Assembly: GCF_033115175.1 (NCBI RefSeq)
Contig: NC_084831.1
Location: 11,690,540 to 11,754,539, forward strand
Reading direction: 5' to 3'
Length of the DNA: 64,000 bases
Source: Lepus europaeus
Taxonomy: Eukaryota; Chordata; Mammalia; Lagomorpha; Leporidae
The notes below the pieces were generated by a model, which searched no databases, was not told the origin of the DNA, and saw only the letters and a program-made list of their open reading frames with translations. The translations under genes and the position numbers were made by a program. This document shows, in pieces, positions 34,463 through 62,108 of the stretch; the stretch's first letter is position 1, and every line of letters begins with the position of its first letter.

Positions 34463-34735
34463 AGGGGCTGGCATCGGACCTAGCAGCGAACATGGCTGCG
34501 TCCCACATCAGAGTCCGTGGGCCCCGCTGCTGGTCCAGGTCCTGCCTGCAGACTCTGGGAGGCACTGGTGGCGATGGAAGCAGTTGAATTCCTGCTACCC
34601 ACGTGGGAGACCCGGATGGAGCTCCAGGCTCCTGGTTTCAGCTCCAGCTGGGTTCAGCGCTGTTGCATTTAGGGCATAAGCCAGCAGATGGCTGCATCTT
34701 CTTCCTCTCAAATAAAATTTTTAAAATACATTTTT
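34463..34735 (+). mobile_element. C-repeat SINE, sense, in the PADI4 3' flank
   Basis: Head GGCTGGCATCGGACCTAGC; CACGTGGGAGACCCGGATGG in the middle; tail CTCAAATAAAATTTTTAAAA. Supplies AATAAA at 34711. Confidence 0.75.
34711..34716 (+). terminator. PADI4: First AATAAA downstream of PADI4, inside a SINE tail
   Basis: AATAAA about 590 bp after the stop, in the A-rich end of a + strand C-repeat SINE. It is the nearest canonical poly(A) signal and a candidate 3' end for PADI4. The assignment is inferred. Confidence 0.4.
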
Positions 34736-34749
34736 TTAAAATCTTGCAT

Positions 34750-35329
34750 TGAAAGGGCTAACTGAGGGACAAAATGGAGGAACTAAGGCTAACCGCATTT
34801 TTCTTGCTTCTGTACGAGTTGGCTAAGCTTGCATGCGATATCTTTAGAATAAGATAGGACGGAAACTCCCCAACCCTTATCCTGTTGTGACATACCAAGG
34901 TTTTACTGCCATCCTCGTCCTTGCTTGCTTAAGCTGATAAGGAAAGAAGAAAAACCGCAAAGCACGGACAGCCCGTACCACCCCCGCCTGGCTTGCTTTA
35001 GCTGATAAGAAGAAACTGCCCGCGACCCCCATCCCAAGCCCCTTACCTAGTAACCATTAACATATCCAATAAAATTGTAACACAACTTTTATCTTGCCCA
35101 ATAGGATTGTAACATAACTAAGTATGCTAATGCTGTGGTTTTAAGCTTTAAATACCCTGTAAAGCTGTTGTTCGGGGCCACTCTCTCTCTGCACTACACT
35201 AGAGGGTGCTATTGAGACGGTCCATTTGCAAATGAAATAAACTTCCTCTTGCTATTGCATCGGTTGGAGTGGAATCTGTGTTTCTGGGGTTCGGACAATT
35301 TGTGGGACGCCTGCTTAAGGGGTCTTACA
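34750..35329 (+). mobile_element. Solo LTR of an endogenous retrovirus (fossil)
   Basis: A 580-bp element bounded by TG and CA and flanked by an identical 4-bp target duplication, GCAT (34746-34749 and 35330-35333). It has a TATA-like element near 35150 and AATAAA at 35236-35241, as expected for LTR U3 and R. No internal viral region is present, so it is a solo LTR. A 4-bp duplication suits class I (ERV1/gamma-type). Family assignment is tentative. Confidence 0.75.
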
Positions 35330-35333
35330 GCAT

Positions 35334-35664
35334 AAGGGGGTTTAGCACTGTGGTGTACTAGTCTAAGCCTCTGCCTGTGGCACCAGCATCCCATATGGAC
35401 AGCAGTTCAAGACCCGGCTGCTCCACTTCTGATCCAGCTCTCTGCTATGGCCTGGGAAAGCAGTGGAAGATGGACAAAATCCTTGGGTCCCTGCACCTGC
35501 ATGGGAGACCTGGAAGAAGCTCCTGGCTCCTGGCTTCGGATCAGCGCAGCTCCGGCTGTTGTGGCCAACTGGGGAGAGAACCAGCGGATGGAAGACCTCT
35601 CCCTGTCTCTCCCTTTCACTGTATGTAACTATGCCTTTGAAATAAATAAAATATTTTTAAAAAA
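35334..35664 (+). mobile_element. C-repeat SINE, sense
   Basis: Starts directly after the LTR target duplication; has CATCCCATATGGACAGCAG and GAAATAAATAAAATATTT. Confidence 0.85.
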
Positions 35665-35835
35665 TCGTACGTGGTCCTGGTTGGTTCTGAGCTCCCTACA
35701 GAAACTTTCAGGAAGGGAACAGAGGCCCAGAACCCCTCCTTGAAATCCTTTCCCCGACAGCCCCCAGCTGAACATCCGGCGAAAATGAGACAAAAGAAAG
35801 TGCTGGGGGCGACGTTGAAGCACTCCGGGTTAAGC

Positions 35836-35968
35836 CAGTGTCCTGGCTCCGGCCTGGCCCCGCCCCAGCCGATGCGGCCATTTGGGGAATGAATCAATAG
35901 ATGGAATCGCTCCCTGTCTCTCCCTCTCTCGCCCGGTCACTCTGCCTTTCAAATAAATAAGTTTTGAT
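35836..35968 (+). mobile_element. C-repeat SINE, sense, 3' half only
   Basis: From GTGTCCTGGCTCCGGCC to CTTTCAAATAAATAAG. Confidence 0.75.
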
Positions 35969-35971
35969 GCC

Positions 35972-36150
35972 GTCTTTTCCAGAAGCATCCATGCTGCGGG
36001 ACCGACATGGACACTGCCGTGTCTCTGGGTGTTCTCTGAGCGTCTCTGACTGCGGAGCCCCGGGCTGCCCTCGGGCCCTGAGGCCCTGAGTTCTGTTTGC
36101 CGCACTGGGACCTTCGGGACAACGGACAAAAGGGACACCGAGAAGACAAC
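35972..36150 (+). repeat. Inverted repeat, left copy (179 bp)
   Basis: Matches the reverse complement of 37132-37310 with about nine mismatches by eye and no gaps (about 95%). It lies between a truncated SINE and an antisense SINE. Its origin is not recognised. Confidence 0.8.
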
Positions 36151-36154
36151 TCCC

Positions 36155-36431
36155 AAATTTTACTTATTTATTTGAAAGGCAGAGTGACAGAGAGGTCTCC
36201 CATCTGCTGCTTTACTCCCCAGATGGCTGCAAGGGCCGGAGCTGGGCTGACCCGAGGCCAGGAGCCAGGTGCTTCTTCTGGGTCTCCCACAAGGGTGCAG
36301 GAGCCCAAGGACTTGCGCCATCTTCTACTGCTTTCCCAGGCCACAGCAGAGAGCTGGATCGGAAGTGGAACAGGTGGGGCTGGAACTGGCGCCCTGGTAG
36401 GGATACTGGTGCCACAGAGGCTTCGCCCGCG
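36155..36431 (-). mobile_element. C-repeat SINE, antisense
   Basis: TTACTTATTTATTTGAAAGG to GGAACTGGCGCCCTGG and a diverged head. Confidence 0.82.
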
Positions 36432-36751
36432 TTAATGTGGCTGTGTCGGCACGATGCACTGTTCTGTATTTGTCAGAATAAAGATAAACCACAGGCAGCA
36501 GACTGGCTGGCAGGTGCCTGGGCCCCCGGTGGCTCAGCGTCCCTGGGCGGGTGGGGGCGGCGGTTGCAAAGCCCAGAGGCCAGAGGTGTGGCCTGGGAAC
36601 CTTCTTCCCGGTCAGGAGCTCCTTTGAGAAAAGCACAGCCCAGGGCCAGCGCCAGGGCACTAAGGGGTTGACGTCAGACATTCTCTACCCCGCTCCCTGT
36701 GGGCTCCACTCTGCCAGCAGAAAGCGTCAGAAAATGGGCCTTGTCTGGCCC

Positions 36752-36877
36752 GTGAGCCCCCTCACCATGAGCCCCTGCACTGTTAGCCCCCTCACCATGA
36801 GCCCAGGCTCTATGAGCCCCTGCGCCGTGAGCCCCCTCACCGTGAGCCCAGGCTCTGTGACCCCCGCGCCGTGAGCC
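36752..36877 (+). repeat. Minisatellite of about 14-15 bp (GTGAGCCCCCTCACC)
   Basis: Repeats of the type TGAGCCCCCTCACC, TGAGCCCAGGCTC and TGAGCCCCTGCGCC recur in a higher-order order of about 45 bp. It lies between the two arms of the inverted repeat. Confidence 0.75.
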
Positions 36878-36929
36878 CCCCAGAGCAGGGCCTGGTGCCC
36901 GCGGGGGACCACAGGCTGCTGTGTTAAAT

Positions 36930-37115
36930 GCCACCCACCGGAAAGTCCAAAGCTGCAGGTATTGCAACACCTGAAGCTTTCTGAGTCGCCAAGAAAACAC
37001 TCAAAAATTTTCAGATTTTGGATTTTCATTTTAGGGATACTGGACAATCAAGTCTGCCAATATTCCAAACCCTAAAAAAAACCCAAGATCGGAAACACCT
37101 GCAGTCCCGAGAGCA
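36930..37115. mobile_element. Old DNA transposon fragment, possibly Tigger-like
   Basis: Contains the run GATTTTGGATTTTCATTTTA followed by 'ggatactggacaatc' and 'aatattccaaaccct', a pattern recalled from Tigger-type (TcMar) elements in mammals. The family name is tentative. Confidence 0.4.
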
Positions 37116-37131
37116 GACGCTCAGCCTGCGA

Positions 37132-37310
37132 GTTGCCTTCTCTGTATCCCTTTTGTCCGTTGTCCCGAAGGTCCCAGTGTGGCAAACAGAACTCGGGGGC
37201 TCAGGGCCCGAGGGCAGCCCGGGGCTCCGCAGTCAGAGACGCTCAGAGAACACCCAGAGACACGGCGGTGTCCATGTCGGACCTGCAGCATGGATGCTTC
37301 TGGAAAAGAT
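37132..37310 (-). repeat. Inverted repeat, right copy (179 bp)
   Basis: Partner of 35972-36150, in opposite orientation, 981 bp away. It abuts an L1 ORF2 fragment on its right and a possible Tigger-like fragment on its left. Confidence 0.8.
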
Positions 37311-37620
37311 GGGAACAAGACCCCCTGTCCTCACACAAAGCCACCGTCAGCAAAATAGCGTGGAACTGACACAGAGACAAACGCACCTGTGGGGTAGAAT
37401 AGAGAGCCGAGAAACAACCCCCTCCCCCCAGGATGTGGTCGGGTGGCCATTGAGGGCGCCAGCAGAGGGCAGTCCGTCAGCAGACAGCGCGGGGAAACCA
37501 GACATCCACGCGATGAAGAGTGAACTTGAACCTTCACCTTGTACCATGCATGAAACTGACAAAAATGGATCAGAGACCCAAAACCGTCAAACTCCCAGAA
37601 GAAAGCACACAGGAGCTTCA

Positions 37621-37933
37621 CGGGCCCGGTGTTGTGGGGCAGCGGGTAAAGCCGCCACCTGCAGCACCGGCATCCCACATGGGCGCTGGATCAGGTCCCA
37701 GCTGCTCCACTTCCCATCCAGCTCCCCGCTAATGCACCTGGGAAGGCGGCAGACAATGGCCCCAGCGCTCGGGCCCCAGCGCTTGTGTGGGAGACCTGGG
37801 AGAAGACCCTGGTTCTTGGCTTCAGCCTGGCTACTGCAGCCATTTGGGGAGTGAACCAGCGGATGGAAGACTCTCTCTCTCTGCCTCTCCTTCTCTGTAA
37901 CTCTTTCGAATAAATACATAAATCTTTACAAAA
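37621..37933 (+). mobile_element. C-repeat SINE, sense, inside an L1
   Basis: GGGCCCGGTGTTGTGGGGCA to TCGAATAAATACATAAATC; splits the L1 ORF2 remnant. Confidence 0.88.
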
Positions 37934-38182
37934 TTAAAGAAGCTTCTTGACATTGGACTTGGCAAGGATTCCTGCACTCTGACACTCGACGCACAGGCGC
38001 CAAAAGCAAAAGAGGGCAAGTGGGACCACGCACATGCGGCTTCCACGCGCAGGACACGATCGGTAGAGCACAATGGTCCCCACGGGACAGGGAGAAGCTT
38101 CTGCGAGTCACACATCTGGCAAGGGCTTCAGAGAACAGAGGAAGAACTCCCGCGACTCGTTCACAACACAATAACCCAATTA

Positions 38183-38508
38183 GGGGCCGGCGCCGTGGCT
38201 CCCTTGGTTAATCCTCCACCTGTGGCGCCAGCACCCCATATGGGCGTCGGTTCTAGTCCTGGTTGCTCCTCTTCCAGGCCAGCTCTCTGCTGTGGCCCGG
38301 GAGGGCAGTGGAGGATGGCCCAAGTGCTTGGGCCCTGCACCCGCATGGGAGACCAGGAAAACCACCTGGCTCCTGGCTTCGGATCAGTGCAGCACGCCAG
38401 CCGCGGCGGCCATTGGAGGGTGAACCAACAGCAAAGGAAGACCTTTCTCTCTGTCTCTCTCTCTCACTGTCCACTCTGCCTGTAAAAAAAAAAAAAAAAA
38501 AAAAAAGA
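38183..38508 (+). mobile_element. C-repeat SINE, sense, inside an L1
   Basis: GGGGCCGGCGCCGTGGC with a mixed-type head (CCCCATATGGGCGTCGG) and long A-tail; the second SINE in the same L1. Confidence 0.9.
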
Positions 38509-38667
38509 TTAAAAATGGGCAGAGGGCCTAAACAGACATTTTTCCAAAGGTGATTTACCAACGACCAACAAGCTCCTATGAGAAGCTGCTCCACATCACT
38601 ACTCATCAGGGAAACAGCCCGAAGCCGCAGCCGGGCGGCACCTGACACCTCTTAGTGTGGCCACAAA

Positions 38668-38942
38668 GGGGCCTGCTCCGCGGTGCAGCGGCTAAGCCTA
38701 CACTATCAGTGCCAGCAGCTGCTCCACTTCTGATCCGGCTCCCTGCTAATAGCCTGAGAAAGCTGCAGAAGATGGCCCAAGTGCTTGGACCCTGCCCCCA
38801 CCTGGGGGACCCAGAAGGAGCTCCAGGCTCCTGGCTTCGGCCTGGCCCAGCCTTGGCCATTGCAGCCATTTGGGGAGTGAACCAGCAGATGGAGTCCACC
38901 CCCCCAACTCTGCCTTTCAAATAAATAAATATTTAAAAAGAA
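38668..38942 (+). mobile_element. C-repeat SINE, sense
   Basis: GGGGCCTGCTCCGCGGTGCA to CAAATAAATAAATATTT; sits between L1 and a mariner-like element. Confidence 0.82.
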
Positions 38943-38949
38943 ACACATA

Positions 38950-39036
38950 AAAAACTATGCATGAATTTCAAAACTTTTTTTGCAGCTAAATAGACTTATT
39001 TCTGATTGCCTCTCTCCATGAACACTTTGAAGCCCC
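38950..39036 (+). mobile_element. Mariner-like short element, copy 1 (partial)
   Basis: Contains ACTATGCATGAATTTCAAAA and ends with CCATGAACACTTTGAAGCCC, close to the complement of the end GGGTCTTCAAAAAGTTCATG seen in copy 2 at 62613. It directly follows a SINE tail. Confidence 0.5.
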
Positions 39037-39317
39037 CGGTGTGTTTCCTGACTTCCGGGAGGCTTAGGGGGGCGGGGGGCCACGCCCCCTCCAGGGGCTG
39101 GTGGGGAGCCCATTCCCTGCCTGCCCGGGCTTTCCTCCCGCCTCTGCCTCCCTGCTGGTGGCGCCTTCTCCGTGGCTCAAACCTCCGCCACCTCGCCCTA
39201 ACAAGGACCCGTGTGGGGCCATCTGCAGCCGGTCTGGGGAGCCCAGACCCAAGAGCGGCGAGCAGACTTCACCGGCTGCCCACAGCTATGGGGGCAGGTG
39301 GAGCGGGGAGGGAGCTG

Positions 39318-39612
39318 CCCTAAGAGGGCGGGTGTTTGGCCTCGCGGCTGGGACACCCACGTCCCACATCTGAGAGCCGGGGTTCAATTCCCAGCTCTGC
39401 TGGTAACTCCAGCTCCCCGCCTCTGCAGCCCCAGGAGGGCTCCGGTGACGGCTCACATGTGATGGCTCACGTGTGACGGCTCACGTGCTTGGGTCCCTGC
39501 CGCCCATGTAGGAGACCCGGACGTGCCCCTGGCTCCCGGCGTCGGTCCCCGCCCCGTCCTGACCATCGTGGGCATCTGGGGCGTGAACCAGCAGAGGGGA
39601 GCTCTCTCTCAT
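39318..39612 (+). mobile_element. Old C-repeat-related SINE, sense
   Basis: GGGACACCCACGTCCCACAT and GGCGTGAACCAGCAGAGGGG; contains a small local duplication of GGCTCACGTG near 39450-39490. Confidence 0.65.
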
Positions 39613-40440
39613 GAGCACAAACCCCTCGCTTCAGCCGGAGAGCCCCCTGGAGATCCTGGGTTTTACTTGCTGGGGGTGGGGGAGGTCATTCTTTGTTGAG
39701 CCGCTGCTGCATCCCAGGCTGTCTCAGTGGTGAACAGGAGGCCCCAGGGCAGGGAGCAGGGCCCACTCTGGGTCTCTCCACGTCCCTTCTGTGCCCTGCT
39801 GGGCCAGGGGCTGAGCTGGGAGTCCCGTCCTCCCGCCGTGCTCACAGCCCTGGCACAGGCAGGGCTGCCCGAGGGATGAGACCCCTGCCCAGACACACCA
39901 AACCCCCTCCAGCCTCCCCCTGGCTGCGTGTGTGTGTGTGTGTGTGAAGGGTCTTACCAGGCAATCCTCTGCCTCCGAGAGCAACGGAAACAGCTGACCT
40001 TGACCATGAAGCCGAGAACTTCACACCTCCAAGAGGGAGATTTGGGGAACTTAACAAGCCCAGCTGACCTCACAGCCCCGGCCGATGCCCAACCAACATC
40101 CCCTGCGCTTGTGACGCGCAGGTGACCTGTCGGCAAAGGACCGGGAACCACGCTCCCCTACGAGCCGGCCCAGCCCCAGGCAAAGTGCTCGGCCACAAAA
40201 AAGGGGAGGGAAGATTTCTACTGCTCCCGAGAGGACCCCTCTCCACCTTGTGCCGCGAAGTGAGAAGAGCGAGGCGCAGGAACTCACACGGGCACGCTTG
40301 CCTGGCTACCCAGACATCTGGGAAGACACAGAGACTGGGGACACAGGTGGCTGAGGACAGGGCAGGAGGGAGCCTCTGTGTGTGCCCTTTTTGGAATTTG
40401 GGACCACGTGAGTGTGGCACTGGCTCAAAGATAAGCATAA

Positions 40441-40684
40441 GGGGCTGGCGCTGTGGCGTAGCCGGTTAAGACGCTGCCTGCAGTGCCGACATCCCGTATG
40501 GGCGCTGGTTCAAGCCCCGGCTGCTCCACTTCTGATCCTGCACCCTGCTAATGTGCCTGGGAAGGCAGTGGAGGATGGCCCAAGCCCTTGGCCCCTGCAC
40601 CCACTGATTCCTGGCTACAGCCTGGCCCCTGTGTGGCCGCTGTGGCCATTTGGGGAATGAACCAGGGGATGGAAGATCTGTTTC

Positions 40685-40720
<36 letters not shown>

Positions 40721-40762
40721 ACTCTGCCTTTCAAATAAATGTCTTGAAAAATCAATTTAAAA
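40441..40762 (+). mobile_element. C-repeat SINE, sense
   Basis: GGGGCTGGCGCTGTGGCGTA to CTTTCAAATAAATGTC; includes a pure CT run. Confidence 0.88.
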
Positions 40763-40905
40763 AATAGGAAACAAGTGTAAGCATAACCCAAACTTAAGAC
40801 ACGAAATGAACAGTGTCTGAGGTGAGCTGGGCGAGTTCCCGGCGCAGGGAGCAGAGTCCTGCTTCTTCCCGCGCTGGTCACTGAGTTAGATGTCCGTGTG
40901 GAGCA

Positions 40906-41140
40906 CAGCGTGAGACGTGACCTGTGTGCAGCGTGAGACGTGACCTGTGTGCACGTGAGACGTGACCTGTGTACAGCGTGAGACGTGACCTGTGTGCACG
41001 TGAGACGTGACCTGTGTGCACGTGAGATGTGACCTGTGTGCACGTGAGACGTGACCTGTGTGCAGCGTGAGACGTGACCTGTGTGCACGTGAGACGTGAC
41101 CTGTGTGCAGCGTGAGACATGACCTGTGTACAGCGTGAGG
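40906..41140 (+). repeat. 22/23-bp minisatellite
   Basis: Ten full units plus a partial one. Two unit types alternate: 23 bp starting CAGCGTGAGACG and 22 bp starting CACGTGAGACG, all ending TGACCTGTGTG or TGTA. The pattern of types is 23-23-22-23-22-22-22-23-22-23. It lies 1.3 kb upstream of PADI6. Confidence 0.9.
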
Positions 41141-41214
41141 CTCAGCAAGCTCACACACGTCATCACTTCATCAGTTCCTTCTCCCCTGGTGAGACTGTTA
41201 AAAACCTACCTTAG

Positions 41215-41569
41215 GTTGGCCGGTGCCACGGCTCACTTGGCTAATCCTCCGCCTTGCGACGCCAGCACACTGGGTTCTAGTCCCGGTAGGGGCGCCGGAT
41301 TCTGTCCCGGTTGCCCCTCTTCCAGGCCAGCTCTCTGCTATGGCCAGGGAGTGCAGTGGAGGATGGCCCAAGTGCTTGGGCCCTGCACCCCATGGGAGAC
41401 CAGGAGAAGCACCTGGCTCCTGGCTTCGGATCAGCGCGATGCGCCGGCAGCAGCAGCCATTGAGAGGTGAACCAACGGCAAAAAGGAAGACCTTTCTCTG
41501 TCTCTCTCTCACACTGTCCACTCTGCCTGTCAAAAAAAATAAAACAAAAACAAAAAACAAAAAAACCCA
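41215..41569 (+). mobile_element. Young C-repeat SINE (CSINE2-like), sense
   Basis: Full-length with an A-rich, interrupted tail; flanked by AAACCTACCTTAG (41202) and AATCTACTTTAG (41571). Confidence 0.88.
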
Positions 41570-41582
41570 CAATCTACTTTAG

Positions 41583-41879
41583 GGAGGTTTTAGTGGGGCA
41601 GTTAAGACCGCTCTTGGGACACCCACGTCCCATACCAAGGCCTGGGTTCGACCCAGGCCTGGTTCTGCTCCCACTTTAAGATTCCTGATGGTGTGTGCCC
41701 TGGGAGGCAGCAGGTAACGGCTCAAGTCCTCGGGTCCTTACCCCCCACAGAGGGGACCCGGCCAGATTTCCTGGCTCCTGGCTTCGGCCTGACCCACACC
41801 TAGTTATTGAGGGCGTCTGGGGAGTAAAGCAGTGGCTAGAAGGTCTCTCTCTCTCTAGTACATAAAAGAATAACTTTTT
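41583..41879 (+). mobile_element. Old C-repeat-related SINE, sense
   Basis: GGGACACCCACGTCCCATAC, ending ATAAAAGAATAACTTTTT; flanked by CTACTTTAG (41574) and CCTACTTTAG (41886). Confidence 0.7.
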
Positions 41880-42379
41880 AAAAAACCTACTTTAGCAAAG
41901 TTTAACTGTCCAGTACATGATAAGAACTCCTATTTATGTGTTCCGTGGGCTCAGCAGAGAGGGGGAGCAGCAGTGAGCCAGGGGCCAGGCAGGGCCCAAT
42001 GCCTCCCTCCGCCTGCACCTGCTCCACCCGCCTCCCGACACAGCTGTGAGCCAGGCGCTCACCTCAATCACCTGAGGGTGAGACCCAGGTTCCTGGACCA
42101 CGCCCCACACCTGTTAGTGGCTTCCCGCTCCCCACAGCATCCACCATGGAGCTCACCCTCACCACGCCAGCCCCGTGCCAGGCTCCCCGCGACAGTTTCC
42201 GGAAGACACAAGCCCTAGGGCCACCCACTCCGAGGAGTGGACCGGGGAGGTGCCAGCTTCCCAGAGCCCCTCCTGCCCCCGAGCGAAGGCCTCGGGCTCC
42301 CTGCAGGCTCTGCGCCGCCCCCAGCCACCGGGAGAGCTCAATGCGGGGAATCCGCCCCAGCTGGGCAGCTCCCAGCCCT

Positions 42380-42483
42380 TAACAAGGGGGCGGACTCGAG
42401 CGGCCCTGAGCCCATAACAGGGAGGGCAGCGCGAGGCGGGTGCCCGGGTCAGCTGCAGGGGCGTCAGCCTGGAGGGCCGGGCC
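42380..42483 (+). promoter_or_regulatory. PADI6: PADI6 presumed promoter-proximal region and 5' UTR
   Basis: No canonical TATA box is visible. A CAGCTG E-box lies at 42450-42455, about 30 bp before the ATG. Germ-cell factors such as FIGLA act through E-boxes in oocyte genes, so it is a candidate, but the role and start site are inferred. Confidence 0.4.
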
Positions 42484-60170
<17,687 letters not shown>

Positions 60171-60360
60171 AGTGGCCGGGCGCCGCGCGCGCCTCCCCAC
60201 ACCGCCTGGTTCCGGGCCCTTCTGTGCCTCGCTTCCCCGCCCCCCTCGGGTGCAGCCGTATACCACCCCTTGGGGGCACAGGGAGGGGGTGGGACGAGCT
60301 GTCCCTCACCCAAGTGTTCACCAAAGAGCAAATAAAGCTCGCGCTTCCCAATGCATTTTG
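60171..60360 (+). terminator. PADI6: PADI6 3' UTR and poly(A) signal
   Basis: A short 3' UTR follows the TAG. A canonical AATAAA lies at 60331-60336 and is not part of a repeat; cleavage is expected near 60350-60360. Confidence 0.85.
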
Positions 60361-61894
60361 GCTTGGTGGCCTCTGTTTTGGGGCAGGGGCGAGTGGTCCT
60401 TGGTGAGGGCCAGCTTGGGTGGAGGTGCCACCCCTCCCCGCCCCGCCCCTTCCCCCTCCCCCTTCCTGCACCCCCACCCCCATCTTCAGAGGGGGAAGTG
60501 GACGGATGCAGATCTTCCAAATGCTTCTGACTGGAGCCCGATGGGACAGCCCAGGTCGGAGAGGGCCGCCCTGGCAGCTGGGGCCAGCTGGATGGGGCCA
60601 GGCCCGGTGGGCGGCTGGCCTCGGCAGGGACAGCCCTGGGCGGATGCTCACGTGGGCTGAAGCGCCCAGCCCAGGGCTCAGAGCTGTCTGCTTCTGCCCA
60701 GTTGCCTGTGTTAGGGGCACCCTCCAGTGGGCAAGGTGGGCCCGAGAAGGCCTCTGGCTGCCTGGCCCCCATTCCTCAGCAAGTCGGAGGCAGAGCTGGG
60801 CCCAGGGCCAGCCCAGGGGACCTGTGTCACAGCTGTAGAATGGGCTCGGGTCTTCTCAGGGTGCCAGAACGGGGGCATCGGTGTTCTTGGTGTGGGGTGG
60901 CCATTGAACACCTGAATCCTGTGCCACCTGCTCCCTCAGCCTTCCCCGCCCTCAGTCAGGTGTGGCTCGCCCAGGGTCACACAGCTAGGACAGCAGAGCT
61001 GGGACCCCAAGACGGAGCTCTGCCCACTGTTCTTGGGTGGGTCACTGCGGGCGGCGGGAGCCGAGCGGCAGACAGGGCTGGGGGGTTGGGGGGCGCTGGG
61101 TGGTGGCCTGCTCTGCATGGGGCCTGAGCTGCCCCAGGCCTTGCACGTGGGCCCTGCACGTGGGCCCCAGCCCCAGCGCTTTAGGGGCAGCCTCTGCTGC
61201 TGTGCATGGGGAGCCTCGGGGTTCAGGGTCTGCGCTGGCTGGGCTGGCACGGAACAGGCCTTGGGACCTGACGTGAAGGGACAGGTCAGCTGATGGCGTG
61301 CTACAGTTCCTGCGTGAACCGCTCTGCAAAGGCCCTAGGGGACTAGGGCTCTGGATCCCGAGGGAACCCACCAATGGGAGGTGGCCATTCCCTCCCCTCC
61401 TGTCTCCATCAGGGCCGCTAGGGAGCCCCTTCCTGCTCTCACCGACCCCATTCCGCCCTCATCCAGGAAGCGTCAACCCATGGGCACCTGCTGGATGCCC
61501 GTCAGCATACACCTGTGGCAGACTGAGGCTTGACAGAGGCCGTCCAGGCCGCAGCTCCAGGTCATGGGCTTCTGTGGCCAGTGCCAAGGTCGGGGCAGCT
61601 GTCAGGAGTCTGACATAAGGCAGTGGCCAGGGCTCGGGACGCTGCTGCTCCCGAGCGCCCAGGAGGTCCCCCCGTGCTGCCCGCACCCCGTGGGTGCCTC
61701 CCGCTGGGCTGAGCACAGTCCTGGGGTGCCATCTCTGCTCCAAGGCCATGCACGCTGCTGGGGATGCAGGCGCCTGGGGGCCCAGGGTGGGGGCGGGCAG
61801 CTGGGGCTCCGCAGACCCCAGGCCTCCCGTGTGCTCCCACCACGGCCACCTCCAGTTCTTGACGGACCAAGGGTGGTGGGCTTAGTTAAGGTGC

Positions 61895-62108
61895 CCCTCA
61901 GGACTCCCAACGTTCCCGATCGGAGTGCCTGGGCTCACGGTCTAGCTCTCTGGATCCCAGCATCCTCCAGTGCACACCTGGGAGGCAGCAGTGGCAGCCC
62001 AGGTGGCCGGGTTCCTGGCTCCGGCCCAGTCCAGCCCGAGCCATTTCGGGCGTGACCCAGTCGGTGGGATCAGGGTCTGTCTCCCCCTCCCTGCCTCTCA
62101 ACAACATT
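61895..62108 (+). mobile_element. Old C-repeat-related SINE, sense
   Basis: Contains CCGGGTTCCTGGCTCCGGCC and CTCCCCCTCCCTGCCTCTCA; truncated head. Confidence 0.55.

Larger units (their letters stand above)
37322..38667 (+). mobile_element. L1 LINE ORF2 fragment interrupted by two SINEs
   Basis: Diverged ORF2 C-terminal sequence is present in three blocks: 37322-37620, 37934-38182 and 38509-38667. The last reads like the L1 motif GLNRHFSKR...TNKVATK. Two + strand SINEs separate the blocks, so the L1 is older than the SINEs. Confidence 0.7.

Noticed and set aside
34750-35329. A complete provirus
   Set aside because: Only one LTR is present, with no internal viral region on either side.
37018-37854. 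278-codon open frame on the + strand
   Set aside because: It is stitched from one arm of the inverted repeat, L1 sequence and a SINE, so it is not a gene.
40906-41140. CRISPR-like array
   Set aside because: The units are contiguous with no variable spacers; it is a minisatellite in vertebrate DNA.
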